A DNA stretch of 58,021 bases from Polaribacter sp. IC066 (GTDB lineage Bacteria; Bacteroidota; Bacteroidia; Flavobacteriales; Flavobacteriaceae), in NCBI RefSeq assembly GCF_007997085.1, contig NZ_VORR01000026.1, positions 1-58,021 of the forward strand, written 5' to 3'. Positions 36,674 through 46,581 of the stretch are shown here, in pieces (the stretch's first letter is position 1; every line of letters begins with the position of its first letter). Position numbers and translations under genes: made by a program. The notes under the pieces are model-generated. The model was not told the DNA's origin. It saw only the letters and a list, made by a program, of their open reading frames with translations, and made no database searches.

Positions 36674-37663
36674 ATGAAAGTAGCAGTAGTAGGCGCAACA
36701 GGAATGGTTGGCACAGTAATGTTAAAAGTTTTAGAAGAGCGTAATTTACCAATCACAGAATTAATTCCTGTAGCATCTGCAAGATCTGCTGGTAAAAAAC
36801 TAACCTATAAAGGAAACGAGTATACTGTGGTTACTTTAGAAGATGCCGTAAAAATGACCCCAGATATTGCTTTATTTTCTGCTGGTGGTGATACTTCTTT
36901 AGAATGGGCACCAAAATTTGCAGCAGTTGGTACTACGGTAATTGATAATTCTTCTGCTTGGCGAATGGATCCGACGAAAAAATTGATTGTTCCAGAAATT
37001 AATGGTAATGTTTTAACTGCGGATGATAAAATTATTGCGAATCCTAATTGTTCTACGATTCAACTAGTGATGGCTTTAGCGCCTTTGCATAAAAAATATA
37101 AAATGAAACGGGTGGTGATTTCTACCTACCAATCTGTTTCTGGCACTGGCGTAAAAGCCGTGCAGCAATTAGATAATGAAGAGGCTGGTATTGATGGTGA
37201 AATGGCGTATCCTCACAAAATAGGCAGAAACGCATTGCCTCATTGCGATGTTTTTTTAGAAAACGGCTACACCAAAGAAGAAATGAAATTGGTAAAAGAA
37301 CCAAAGAAAATTTTAGGCGATGCTTCTTTTTCTGTCACTGCCACTGCTGTAAGAATTCCTACTGCTGGCGGACATTCTGAAGCTGTAAATGTGCAATTTT
37401 TAAATGATTTTGATGTTGATGAAGTGCGCCAACTTTTATCGGAAACACCTGGTGTTATTGTGCAAGACGATTTAGCGAATAATGTGTACCCAATGCCAAT
37501 TAATGCACACAATAAAGATGAAGTGTTTGTTGGGCGTATTAGACGCGATGAATCTCAAGAAAATACCTTAAATTTGTGGATTGTAGCCGATAACTTAAGA
37601 AAAGGTGCTGCAACAAACACAGTTCAAATAGCTGAATATTTAATAGCAAAAAATTTAGTCTAA
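36674..37663 (+). CDS. asd: Aspartate-semialdehyde dehydrogenase
   Basis: Reduces aspartyl phosphate to aspartate semialdehyde, the branch point to lysine/diaminopimelate, threonine and methionine. The 329-aa protein starts MKVAVVGATGMVGTVML, an NADP-binding glycine motif, and has the active-site cysteine in IIANPNCSTIQLVMAL with SGTGVKAVQQL and the RIPTAGGHSEAV region toward the end. Length is typical. The ferredoxin-reductase-like gene starts 8 bp after its stop and likely shares the transcript, though no functional link is known. Confidence 0.96.
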   Translation: MKVAVVGATGMVGTVMLKVLEERNLPITELIPVASARSAGKKLTYKGNEYTVVTLEDAVKMTPDIALFSAGGDTSLEWAPKFAAVGTTVIDNSSAWRMDPTKKLIVPEINGNVLTADDKIIANPNCSTIQLVMALAPLHKKYKMKRVVISTYQSVSGTGVKAVQQLDNEEAGIDGEMAYPHKIGRNALPHCDVFLENGYTKEEMKLVKEPKKILGDASFSVTATAVRIPTAGGHSEAVNVQFLNDFDVDEVRQLLSETPGVIVQDDLANNVYPMPINAHNKDEVFVGRIRRDESQENTLNLWIVADNLRKGAATNTVQIAEYLIAKNLV

Positions 37664-37670
37664 TACATTT

Positions 37671-38717
37671 ATGGCAATATTTCACAAAGTACACATACAA
37701 GAAGTAAAAAAAGAGACCGCAAACTCGGTTTCTGTATTATTTAAAATACCTGAAAACTTACAATCAGATTTTCAGTTCACGGCGGGTCAATACATTACGT
37801 TACAAACAGAAATTAAAGGCGCACTCACAAGACGTGCGTATTCAATTTGTTCTACTCCAGAAAGTGGCGACCTTAGAGTTTCTATAAAAGCAGTAGAAAA
37901 CGGCGTGTTTTCTACGTACGCAACTTCTCATTTAAAAGCAGGAGACGAGATAGAAATTACAGCTCCTGAAGGGCGTTTTTTACTGAAACCTGAACCTAAT
38001 AAAAATTATATTGGTTTTGCGGCTGGCTCTGGTATTACACCGATTTTATCAATGGCACAATCGGTTTTAGAAAATGAACCAACATCTAACTTTACGCTCG
38101 TTTATGGAAATAAATCTGCCGATGAAACCATGTTCTATTCAGAATTAAATGCGCTAAAGGCGTCTTTTTCAGGAAGATTTAAATTGCATTATATCTTTAG
38201 TAGAGAAAATGTAAAAAATGAATTACAGGGTAGAATCGATAAAAGTGTAACCAACTACTTCGTAAAAAACATGTACAAAGAAACCACTTTTGATGCGGCT
38301 TTTTTATGCGGACCAGAAGGAATGATTAATACTGTTTCTAAAACACTTAAAGATAACAAAATAGCTAAAGAAAACATCCATTTTGAACTCTTCACGGTTT
38401 CTATTGATGAAGAAGCTGTTTCTGAAATAAAAGAAGGAACTACAGAAATTACGGTATTGTTAGACGAGGAAAAAACGACGTTTACCATGCAACAAACTGA
38501 TGATATTTTAGCAGCAAGTTTGCGTAACGAGTTAGATCCTCCTTATTCTTGCCAAGGCGGGGTTTGTAGTTCTTGTTTGGCAAAAGTTACTGAAGGAAAG
38601 GCCATTATGGTAAAGAACTCTATTTTAACCGATAGTGAAGTTGAAGAAGGTTTAATTTTAACCTGTCAGGCACATCCTACAACCTCAAAAATTACGATTG
38701 ATTTTGATGACGTATAG
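37671..38717 (+). CDS. Ferredoxin-NADP reductase-like flavoprotein with 2Fe-2S domain (PaaK-type)
   Basis: Electron-transfer protein: an FAD-binding domain (TAGQYITLQTEIKGALTRRAYSICSTPE, residues about 38-65), an NAD(P)-binding domain (GFAAGSGITPILSMAQ, then FLCGPEGMI), and a C-terminal plant-type 2Fe-2S domain with cysteines in PYSCQGGVCSSCLAKV and LTCQAHP. This order matches the reductase subunit of phenylacetyl-CoA oxygenase, but no paaABCD genes are nearby, so its oxygenase or desaturase partner is unknown. Length is 348 aa. Confidence 0.9.
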   Translation: MAIFHKVHIQEVKKETANSVSVLFKIPENLQSDFQFTAGQYITLQTEIKGALTRRAYSICSTPESGDLRVSIKAVENGVFSTYATSHLKAGDEIEITAPEGRFLLKPEPNKNYIGFAAGSGITPILSMAQSVLENEPTSNFTLVYGNKSADETMFYSELNALKASFSGRFKLHYIFSRENVKNELQGRIDKSVTNYFVKNMYKETTFDAAFLCGPEGMINTVSKTLKDNKIAKENIHFELFTVSIDEEAVSEIKEGTTEITVLLDEEKTTFTMQQTDDILAASLRNELDPPYSCQGGVCSSCLAKVTEGKAIMVKNSILTDSEVEEGLILTCQAHPTTSKITIDFDDV

Positions 38718-38747
38718 ATAAAAGGTGAAGTAAAAATAATACATATT

Positions 38748-38790
38748 AGAAGTAATAAAATAAAAATCTTTATGCATAAAGGTTACTTCT
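38748..38790. promoter_or_regulatory. Hairpin in the gap before the LysE-family gene
   Basis: AGAAGTAA (38748-38755) pairs with TTACTTCT (38783-38790), and the 12-bp palindrome TTTATGCATAAA lies inside at 38769-38780. It may be an operator or a terminator/attenuator. No riboswitch class is recognised. Confidence 0.35.
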
Positions 38791-38823
38791 ACTATCTAAA
38801 ATTTAATATCATACTTTTATAAC

Positions 38824-39492
38824 ATGGATATTTACGATTTTAAAAATGCAATTCTAATAGGATTTTTCATGGCTTTCATGATAGGTCCTGTTTTTTTTAT
38901 GCTCATTCAAACCAGTATTTTAAAAGGCGCAAAAGCTGCTATTGTTTTTGATTTAGGTGTTATTCTTGGTGATATTTCTTTTATTTTAATTGCCTATTAT
39001 GGTAGTAGATCTTTACTAGAAAAGATTAAAGACGACCCAAGATTATTTTTTATTGGTGGTTTGGTTTTAATTATATACGGCTTAATCACCTATTTTGATA
39101 GCCAAAATAAAAAAGAAGCTATTGCATCTGCTAAAAGCATTGCCGTGCCAATCGTGAAAAATAATTATCTTAAATTATTTTTAAAGGGCTACTTTTTAAA
39201 CTTTATAAATATTGGGGTTTTGGCTTTTTGGCTAGGAACCGTTTTAGTGATTGGCCCCACTTTGCACATGAATCAAAATGCCATTTTTCTATATTTTTCT
39301 GTAATTATTGTTGCTTATTTTCTCACTGATTTGGGCAAAATATTTTTAGCCAAACAATTAAAAGACAAAATGACCCCCGCAGTAATTTACCGCGTAAAAA
39401 AAATAATGGGTATTATTTTAATTGTGTGTGGTGTCTTTTTAATATTAAAAGGATTTATTCCGAATGAAAGAATAGAAGAACTTATTCAATAA
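38824..39492 (+). CDS. LysE-family transporter
   Basis: A 222-aa inner-membrane protein with six predicted helices. The N-terminal segment AILIGFFMAFMIGPVFFMLIQTSI carries the glycine-proline pattern typical of LysE/RhtB exporters, and the middle GYFLNFINIGVLAFWLG fits the same family. Such proteins export basic or neutral amino acids, but the substrate here is not known. A bidirectional terminator follows directly. Confidence 0.85.
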   Translation: MDIYDFKNAILIGFFMAFMIGPVFFMLIQTSILKGAKAAIVFDLGVILGDISFILIAYYGSRSLLEKIKDDPRLFFIGGLVLIIYGLITYFDSQNKKEAIASAKSIAVPIVKNNYLKLFLKGYFLNFINIGVLAFWLGTVLVIGPTLHMNQNAIFLYFSVIIVAYFLTDLGKIFLAKQLKDKMTPAVIYRVKKIMGIILIVCGVFLILKGFIPNERIEELIQ

Positions 39493-39524
39493 AAAAGAGG
39501 TTTTACATGCGTAAAACCTCTTTT
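39493..39524. terminator. Bidirectional terminator after the LysE-family gene
   Basis: AAAAGAGGTTTTAC (39493-39506), loop ATGC, GTAAAACCTCTTTT (39511-39524): a perfect 14-bp stem flanked by A and T runs, between convergent genes. Confidence 0.85.
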
Positions 39525-39543
39525 CATTTAAATTACATACTCG

Positions 39544-41385
39544 TTATTTTGTAAGCGTGTTGTTCTCTAAATTAATGTCTGCCATTAAACCACTGGCATC
39601 AATACTTACAGATTTAACCGTTTTAGAAACCTGAAAGGTATATGTTGGGTGCGCCCAAGTCCAATCTTCCAATACAGTTGCAGCCGTTGGCTTAGATCCT
39701 CTCATGATTCTTAATGGTATATTAAAATCTTCTTTAGTACCATCTTTATACGTCACTTCTACATCTATCGGCATTGGCATTTGACCAATTCTTTCTAAAG
39801 TTACTTTTCTATTTTCAATCGATTTGATACCGTAATCGATAGTATGTGTCGTTTGCGTCCATTCATTTAAATACCAATCTAAATGAATTCCTGAAACTTT
39901 TTCCATAGAACGCTTGATATCATTTGGTGTTGGATGTTTAAAACTAAAATCTGTAAAATATTTTTTAAGACCGTTTGCAACATTTTCTTTACCAATTACA
40001 TACTCTAATTGCGATAAGAAAATATTCCCTTTAGAATAACTAGCAACACTATACGCCGTATTGGTATTATATCGATCTGCATGCGTAGCTAAAGACTCTT
40101 CATAACCCGCTAAAACAACAGCTCTATATCCTGTGTAAGAGCCTAAATGTGGATTTACTTCACCTTCATTCAGAATTTCATTTACTGCTTTGTTAGAAAT
40201 ATACGATGTAAAACCTTCATCCATCCAAGGATGTAAACTTTCATTAGACGCTAACAAAAACTGAAACCAAGTATGTGCCATTTCATGCGCTGTAACTCCA
40301 AATAAACTGCCAAATTTACGTTTACCAGTAATTAAAGTAGCCATAGCATATTCCATTCCGCCATCTCCACCTTGCACTACAGAATATTGTTTGTAGGGAT
40401 ATTGACCAACATTTTTAGAGAAATAAGTCATTAATTCTGCTGTTTTTGGCTGCAAATTTTTCCAATTCTCTAAATACTTCTTTTCAAGATTTTTCTTGTA
40501 TAGGAAGTGTAAATCAATTCCGTTTTCCATTTTTAAAATATCATGCTTGTATTCTGGATCTGCAGCCCAAACGAAATCATGCACATTTGGCGCTTTAAAA
40601 TGCCAAGATAATTTGTCTGTATTGGCAACCTTTAAAGGTTTACTAATATCTTCATACCCATGACCTATTTCTTGCGGATTTTGTAAATATCCAGAACCGC
40701 CGATCACATAGTTTTTATCAATGTGAATAGTTACGTCAAAATCTCCCCAAACCCCATGAAATTCTCGCGCAATATAAGGAGGTGTATGCCACCCTTGAAA
40801 ATCATATTCCGCCATTTTAGGATACCATTGCGACATCGATAAAGCGACACCTTCTGCACTATTTCTTCCAGATCTTCTAATTTGATTTGGCACTTGTGCA
40901 TCAAAAATCATATCAAAAGTTACACTTTCTCCAGCTTTAATAGGCTTATTTAGCGTCACTTCTAAAATCGTTCCTACGGTTTCAAAAGAAACTGCTGCTC
41001 CATTTTGTTCCAAAGAATTTACCTTAATGAAGCCAATTTCAGAAGGTGATAATTTCGAGATTTTATCTCCGATTTTAGAACTTGGATCTGCAATGTTTAA
41101 AGAACGAACATCCATTTGAGAGTCTGGCTGAAATGCATTGAAGTACAAATGATAAAAAACCTTTTCTAAATCGTCTGGAGAATTATTAGTATACACTAGT
41201 TTTTGTGTTCCTTTATATTGATAATTATATACATTCATATCAATATCCATAGTGTAATCTACATGCTGTTGCCAATAACCATCAACACTAGAAGACAATT
41301 TATTTTGCAAATGCGTAACATTTTTAGTTTCTGCACATGAAATTATGATGATTAGTAGTGATAATAAAAAAAATACTTTTCTCAT
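39544..41385 (-). CDS. M1-family zinc metallopeptidase (lipoprotein)
   Basis: Exported aminopeptidase-type enzyme of 613 aa. A lipoprotein signal (MRKVFFLLSLLIIIISCAE) anchors it. The gluzincin domain has the substrate-binding GGMEYA (342-347) and the zinc site HEMAH (367-371) with the third ligand E390, giving the HEXXH-X18-E spacing of M1 peptidases. The N-terminal half is the M1 beta-sandwich domain (TQKLVYTNNSPDDLEKVFYH). Members of this Bacteroidota branch probably trim peptides in the periplasm or at the cell surface. The S8 peptidase gene lies 63 bp upstream on the same strand. Confidence 0.9.
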   Translation of the reverse strand: MRKVFFLLSLLIIIISCAETKNVTHLQNKLSSSVDGYWQQHVDYTMDIDMNVYNYQYKGTQKLVYTNNSPDDLEKVFYHLYFNAFQPDSQMDVRSLNIADPSSKIGDKISKLSPSEIGFIKVNSLEQNGAAVSFETVGTILEVTLNKPIKAGESVTFDMIFDAQVPNQIRRSGRNSAEGVALSMSQWYPKMAEYDFQGWHTPPYIAREFHGVWGDFDVTIHIDKNYVIGGSGYLQNPQEIGHGYEDISKPLKVANTDKLSWHFKAPNVHDFVWAADPEYKHDILKMENGIDLHFLYKKNLEKKYLENWKNLQPKTAELMTYFSKNVGQYPYKQYSVVQGGDGGMEYAMATLITGKRKFGSLFGVTAHEMAHTWFQFLLASNESLHPWMDEGFTSYISNKAVNEILNEGEVNPHLGSYTGYRAVVLAGYEESLATHADRYNTNTAYSVASYSKGNIFLSQLEYVIGKENVANGLKKYFTDFSFKHPTPNDIKRSMEKVSGIHLDWYLNEWTQTTHTIDYGIKSIENRKVTLERIGQMPMPIDVEVTYKDGTKEDFNIPLRIMRGSKPTAATVLEDWTWAHPTYTFQVSKTVKSVSIDASGLMADINLENNTLTK

Positions 41386-41448
41386 TTTTAAAATTTATTT
41401 ATTGGTTGATTTAATTAAAAACATTAAGATTCTCTATATGTTTCAGTC

Positions 41449-43161
41449 TTATTTTTTGTTGGATAAAAAATCTGCTAATCTTAAAGCATTGTATGCGTTT
41501 ACTACTCTCCCTGAAACTGATAAATCTGAAAAAGAGATCATTTCTCCTTCAGGGTTTTCTGGGGATTGAGAACCGGGCTTAATTACTTCAAAATTAACTT
41601 TTACACCAGAAGTCATCAAAATATACTTTACTTCTTTTGCTGATAAATTAGGGTAATAAGAACGAATTAATGCAGCAACTCCAGATGTTGATGGCGCTGC
41701 CATTGAAGTTCCGCTTAAGGGTTCATATTCATCTTTCGGAACGGCGGAATACACATCTACTCCTGGCGCAAAAACATCCACATTTATTTTTCCATAATTA
41801 GAAAAATCCGCAGGTAATTTTTCATTAAAATACAAACTACTTGCACCAATTGTAATTACATTGTTAGTAAATTCGGTTAATAAATCATCTGAATCTGTTG
41901 GATAGCTTTTTCTTACATCCATATCTTTACCCTCATTCCCCGCTGCATTTACGATTAAGACATCTTTGCGTTCTGCATACTTTAAAGCCTCATAAACCCA
42001 CTCTTTGTTGGGTGAAAAACGTTTACCAAAACTTGTATTGATAATTTTTGCGCCATTATCTACTGCATATCTAATCCCTAAAGCAACATCTTTGTCATGC
42101 TCATCCCCATCGGGCACAACTCTAACCGTCATTATTTTTACATTGTTTGCAACACCAACCGCTCCCAAATTATTATTTCTTGATGCAGCTACGATTCCTG
42201 CAACATGTGTTCCATGTTTTTCTAAATCCTTGTTACCAATTACATTATTATTTCCATAAAATTTATCGGTAATGTCAAATAAATCATCTCCCAAAGATTG
42301 ACGAACATTTAGTTCTAAATCATAGCCTTTCATAGCTTTTTTAATTTCTTTTGTGTAGTCTTTAATTTGACTATAATATTCTTTTAAACCTGCCTCTTTC
42401 ATATCCTGTTTCAAAATATTTTGAACATTATTAACTTGCATTACGAGCTTAAGGCTAGACGGACTTAATTTTTCTAAAATAGTTTCGGTTAAAGTATCTT
42501 TTTTAGCGAATTTCTTAACGGCATCAAAATCTTCTTGAACACGCTTTAAATTAGATAAAGTGCCTTCCATTTCTTGAATTTCATAGTTTTTCTCTGTTAT
42601 CGTTGCAATAAATTCATCCTCAAATTTTAAATATTCCTGATAAGATTCTTCATCTTTTTTAGCAATTTCAGAAGCTTTTTTAGCAGCAAATTGTGCTCTA
42701 CCTTTTTTAACAATTCTTGTAATTTCTAGTTGATCTGCATTTACAATTTTACCAGCTGCATTTCCTAAAAAATTCCATCCAAAAATATCATCCACATAAC
42801 CGTTTTGATCATCATCTTTATTGTTACCCTCTATTTCTTTAGCGTTTATCCAAACCACATCTTTTAAGTCTTCATGTTCCACATCAACACCAGAATCTGC
42901 AATGGCAACAATAATTTCTTTGCCTTTTTTACCTTTTAAAAATTTATAAGCTTTTTCTAAACTCATACCAGCAATAGAATCTTTCTCAATATCTGCATGA
43001 GACCAAGTTTTCATTTCTTCATCTGTCAACGCTACTTTTTTAGCAGGAGTTGTTAGTATTTCATTAAAAACTGGAACTGTAGTAACTTTTTGGGTAACGG
43101 AACAACCTGCAAAAATAAGCGCAAGTGCAGCGCAACCAATAAATGAATTTATGTGCTTCAT
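41449..43161 (-). CDS. S8 subtilisin-like peptidase with a long helical insertion (lipoprotein)
   Basis: A 570-aa serine protease. MKHINSFIGCAALALIFAGC is a lipoprotein signal. The triad is D89 in IADSGVDVEHEDL, H316 in KHGTHVAGIVA and S486 in GTSMAAPS, with the oxyanion asparagine in NAAGNEG. Between Asp and His there are about 226 residues instead of some 30 in subtilisin; residues about 145-295 are charged and helical (for example KKASEIAKKDEESYQEYLK), likely a coiled coil. The same strand carries the M1 peptidase downstream and an MBL hydrolase 12 bp upstream, so the three may be one operon. Confidence 0.88.
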   Translation of the reverse strand: MKHINSFIGCAALALIFAGCSVTQKVTTVPVFNEILTTPAKKVALTDEEMKTWSHADIEKDSIAGMSLEKAYKFLKGKKGKEIIVAIADSGVDVEHEDLKDVVWINAKEIEGNNKDDDQNGYVDDIFGWNFLGNAAGKIVNADQLEITRIVKKGRAQFAAKKASEIAKKDEESYQEYLKFEDEFIATITEKNYEIQEMEGTLSNLKRVQEDFDAVKKFAKKDTLTETILEKLSPSSLKLVMQVNNVQNILKQDMKEAGLKEYYSQIKDYTKEIKKAMKGYDLELNVRQSLGDDLFDITDKFYGNNNVIGNKDLEKHGTHVAGIVAASRNNNLGAVGVANNVKIMTVRVVPDGDEHDKDVALGIRYAVDNGAKIINTSFGKRFSPNKEWVYEALKYAERKDVLIVNAAGNEGKDMDVRKSYPTDSDDLLTEFTNNVITIGASSLYFNEKLPADFSNYGKINVDVFAPGVDVYSAVPKDEYEPLSGTSMAAPSTSGVAALIRSYYPNLSAKEVKYILMTSGVKVNFEVIKPGSQSPENPEGEMISFSDLSVSGRVVNAYNALRLADFLSNKK

Positions 43162-43173
43162 TTTTATAATATC

Positions 43174-44016
43174 TTAATTAAAAATTTCTGAAAATGTATG
43201 TGTAGTATCTAATCGTATTCCTTTTTCTGTATGTTTTACGGTACAAATTTCATTGTAAGCATCGTGCTCTAAAAAAAGGTAATACTCATTGTCTGCAGCC
43301 TCATTTAAAAAAACTTCTTTTTCTTGAATCGTTAACAAAGGCCTTGTATCATAACCCATCACATAGGGTAGCGGAATGTGCCCAGTTGTTGGTAATAAAT
43401 CTGCCATAAAAACCAATGTTTTTCCTTGATATGCAATTTTTGGCAACATTTGTTTTTCTGTATGCCCGTCCATCAATAAAACATCAAAACCAATTTGATC
43501 TTTGGCGTTTTTGTTGATAAAATTTAACTGTCCGTTTTCTTTTATCGGATTGATATTCTCTTTTAAGAACGATGCTTTTTCTCTTGGGTTGGGTTCTGTT
43601 GCCCATTGCCAATGTTCTTCATTAGACCAAACTTTAGCATTTTTAAAAGCAGGAATTAGCAACCCGTCTTTGGTTCTTTCAATAACCCCTCCACAATGAT
43701 CAAAATGTAAGTGTGTAAGAAAAATATCTGTAATATCGTCTCTATGAAAACCTAGTTTCTTTAACGAAGCATCCAAAGAAAACCCGCCAAATAAATAATA
43801 GTAACTATAAAACTTATCTGATTGTTTTGCCCCTAAACCTGTATCAATCAACGTTAAACGGTTGCCATCTTCAATAAGCATACAGCGCATACTCATGTCT
43901 ATTAGATTATTGGAATCTGCAGGATTTGTTCTTTGCCAAATCGTTTTGGGCACAACACCAAACATTGCGCCGCCATCTAATTTAAAATTACCAGTTTCTA
44001 TAGGGTATATTTTCAT
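43174..44016 (-). CDS. MBL-fold metallo-hydrolase
   Basis: A 280-aa hydrolase with the metallo-beta-lactamase zinc motif HLHFDHCGG, an upstream LIDTGLGAKQ segment, a downstream DGHTEKQ histidine and VFMADLLPT aspartate. It is closest in style to lactonase-like members of the superfamily such as AHL lactonases, but substrate is not predictable. There is no signal peptide, so it is cytoplasmic. It is first in a possible operon with the S8 and M1 peptidases. Confidence 0.85.
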   Translation of the reverse strand: MKIYPIETGNFKLDGGAMFGVVPKTIWQRTNPADSNNLIDMSMRCMLIEDGNRLTLIDTGLGAKQSDKFYSYYYLFGGFSLDASLKKLGFHRDDITDIFLTHLHFDHCGGVIERTKDGLLIPAFKNAKVWSNEEHWQWATEPNPREKASFLKENINPIKENGQLNFINKNAKDQIGFDVLLMDGHTEKQMLPKIAYQGKTLVFMADLLPTTGHIPLPYVMGYDTRPLLTIQEKEVFLNEAADNEYYLFLEHDAYNEICTVKHTEKGIRLDTTHTFSEIFN

Positions 44017-44163
44017 CTTCTAGGTTTAAAATAGTTTTGACAATGTTAAAAACAACATATCAACTAAATCATAATTATTAAACTCACAATGTACTAGTTT
44101 TACAAAGGTGAAGAAAAATTGATGTTATTTTGTTAATAAAACTGTAAATATTTTAACAAAAAA

Positions 44164-46563
44164 TTACTCTCTAATCGTTATTTTTTGTTCGATCTCCTCG
44201 CCAAAATCATCAACAACAGTAAGATTGTATTCGCCAATTTTAGGTACTATTTGCAACTCATGTATTTCTTTTGTTGTGCCAACATACGTTTCATTTACAT
44301 ACCAATATAAAGTTGCTTCTCTATTAGAGTGCGCTACTTTTAAAATAAGCTCGTTCTTTTTTCCATCAAAATCTTTAGGTAAAAAAACAGTGGTTTTTTC
44401 TGTTGGATAGATAAATTTCATTCCATTTTTAACAGCTCCCAAACAATCCTTTCTAAATTTTGGCATCACTTTATAAAACGGATTTTTATCCTTGTAGTAA
44501 TATTCCATTAATGGTGGCAATACAAACCACGATTTTTGTTCGATATTCTCTAAAGATTCACAAGAAGTATTTACCTGATAATTTTCTGATCTATCAATAT
44601 TTATAAGCACATGAAAAGGACAAGGCGCTGTTTTTAAACCTGAATTCTGAACATACTCTAGCTTTTTACTTTCACAAATTGCGGTTGCTCTAAATCCGCT
44701 TTTTATACAAATTTCTATTTCGGTCATTTCATCAAAAGGCTTTTCAAACCAATCTGAATTTGGTAATTTATCAAACACATCAAATAAAATTGGCGCTGCA
44801 GATTGTGCACCAACCAAACCCGGCCTTCCCTCTCCATCTGCATTTCCAACCCAAACCCCAACAACATAGTCTTTTGTGACGCCAATTGCCCAAGCATCTC
44901 TAAAACCAAAACTAGTGCCTGTTTTCCATGCAATTTGTTTTGACGAATCAAAAAACTCCCAGTTCTGTTCAGCATTTGGCCTGTTTACATCTTTTAAACT
45001 TTCAAAAGTTAGGTAGATCGAAGCGGCATCAAAAATAATTTTTTCTGGTGATTTTTTCCCAAAATCTATTGTTGAATCTGCATAAAAAGTAGGCTCGCAG
45101 AATTCATTTGTAAAATATCTACTAGAATTTTCTGTATAATGATTTAGTGTGGATGCCATCGATGCATAGCTTTTACATAAATCCCATAGGTTGCTTTCTG
45201 CGCCACCTAAAGCAAGCGTTAAGCCGTAATAACTTGCGCTTTTGCTAATATCTTTCAACTTCAGTTTTTGTAAATAGTCATGAAATTTTTCCAAACCAAA
45301 TTTTTGCAACATTCTTACCGTCGGCACATTTAAAGATTTTGACAACGCCAATTTTGCTGATACTGCTCCTGAATACTTTTTATCAAAATTTACAGGCTGA
45401 TAACTACCATAATTCGTAGGAATATCTGCGACCAAAGTATTTGGCAATAATTCGCCACTATCTAACATAGCCGCATATAAAAATGGTTTTAAAATACTAC
45501 CTGTACTTCTTGGTTTGGTTATTATATCCACATCTTTTTGATGTTTATTTGTGGTGGGCGAATTCCCAACATAAGTCAATACCTTTCTTGTTTTTACATC
45601 TAAAATCAATACAGAAATATTATGAATTCCGTTTTTACTCAATTGATGATACTGATTTTTAACAATTGCATTTGTTTGCGTTTGTAAACGCTTATCAATG
45701 GTCGTTTTTACAATTTCACCTTTTTTTACTTTGTGAATTCTTTGTAATAAATGAGGTGCAATTTGTGGTAAATTATAAGGTTTTTCAGGAATTTCTTCTA
45801 AAATTGATAATTCATAAGTCAGCGTATCAATGACATTTTTAGTCAATAACTTTTTTAATAAACGATTTCTTTTTGCTTCTAATTTCTGTTGATTTTTCCC
45901 GGGATACATCAAATTTGGTGCATTAGGCAACACCGCTAAAGTTGCAGACTCAGACCAAGATAAGTTGGTCGGTTTTCTATTAAAATAGCGCCAAGAAGCC
46001 GCATCTAAACCCACAACATTGCCTCCAAAAGGCGCATTAGAACTCCAAAAAGCAAGAATCTTTTCTTTAGATGCTCTAAACTCTAAACGTGTTGCCAAAA
46101 ACAATTCTTTCAGCTTTTCAACATACGTTCTTGACTTGTTATCTCGGCTCAATCTTATTACTTGTTGCGTAATAGTACTTCCGCCTCTTTTTACACTTCC
46201 TGATGCTAAATTTTGTTTGAATGCTTTAAAAATAGAGACAGGGTTAAAACCAGGATGTTGATAAAAATATTCATCTTCAAACTGAATTAAACAGGTTTTA
46301 AATTTCTCTGGAACTGTATCATTCTGCGGAAATCTCCATTGACCATCTTTTGCTATTAATGCTCCTAAAAGCTCGTTTTTAGAACTTGTAATTACGGTGG
46401 ATGTTGGTTTTGTAAATAATTTTTTCGGTAAACAAAATGCATATAAAATTAATAAAACAACCACAAAAATTATTTTCTTTTTATGGCTTTTTAAATATAT
46501 TATTAAATGGGCAAGGGGCTGAAGCCCCTTGCTATTGAAAGTTTTTGTGCTTGTTATTTTCAA
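44164..46563 (-). CDS. pbpC: Penicillin-binding protein 1C, with REP hairpin in the 5' end
   Basis: Bifunctional peptidoglycan synthase of the PBP1C type, about 799 aa. It has a membrane helix (KKIIFVVVLLILYAFCL), a GT51 domain (EDEYFYQHPGFNP and GGSTITQQVIRLSRD), a transpeptidase domain (nucleophile serine in GSILKPFLYA, SLNVPT, WKTGTSFGFRDAW) and the C-terminal BiPBP_C domain. The only in-frame start upstream of the membrane helix is a TTG at 46563, and the codons after it run through a REP hairpin (encoding NSKGLQPLAH). An ATG at 46582 is in another frame and stops after 16 codons. It lies next to the alpha-2-macroglobulin gene, the classic pbpC/yfhM pair. Confidence 0.88.
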   Translation of the reverse strand: MKITSTKTFNSKGLQPLAHLIIYLKSHKKKIIFVVVLLILYAFCLPKKLFTKPTSTVITSSKNELLGALIAKDGQWRFPQNDTVPEKFKTCLIQFEDEYFYQHPGFNPVSIFKAFKQNLASGSVKRGGSTITQQVIRLSRDNKSRTYVEKLKELFLATRLEFRASKEKILAFWSSNAPFGGNVVGLDAASWRYFNRKPTNLSWSESATLAVLPNAPNLMYPGKNQQKLEAKRNRLLKKLLTKNVIDTLTYELSILEEIPEKPYNLPQIAPHLLQRIHKVKKGEIVKTTIDKRLQTQTNAIVKNQYHQLSKNGIHNISVLILDVKTRKVLTYVGNSPTTNKHQKDVDIITKPRSTGSILKPFLYAAMLDSGELLPNTLVADIPTNYGSYQPVNFDKKYSGAVSAKLALSKSLNVPTVRMLQKFGLEKFHDYLQKLKLKDISKSASYYGLTLALGGAESNLWDLCKSYASMASTLNHYTENSSRYFTNEFCEPTFYADSTIDFGKKSPEKIIFDAASIYLTFESLKDVNRPNAEQNWEFFDSSKQIAWKTGTSFGFRDAWAIGVTKDYVVGVWVGNADGEGRPGLVGAQSAAPILFDVFDKLPNSDWFEKPFDEMTEIEICIKSGFRATAICESKKLEYVQNSGLKTAPCPFHVLINIDRSENYQVNTSCESLENIEQKSWFVLPPLMEYYYKDKNPFYKVMPKFRKDCLGAVKNGMKFIYPTEKTTVFLPKDFDGKKNELILKVAHSNREATLYWYVNETYVGTTKEIHELQIVPKIGEYNLTVVDDFGEEIEQKITIRE
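46511..46532. repeat. REP hairpin inside the 5' end of pbpC
   Basis: GCAAGGGGCT and AGCCCCTTGC are perfect 10-bp arms around GA. The GC-rich hairpin stands out from the AT-rich surroundings and matches a common dispersed repeat of Flavobacteriia. It is within the translated start region of pbpC. Confidence 0.65.
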
Positions 46564-46581
46564 TTTTGATTTTTTTATCCA

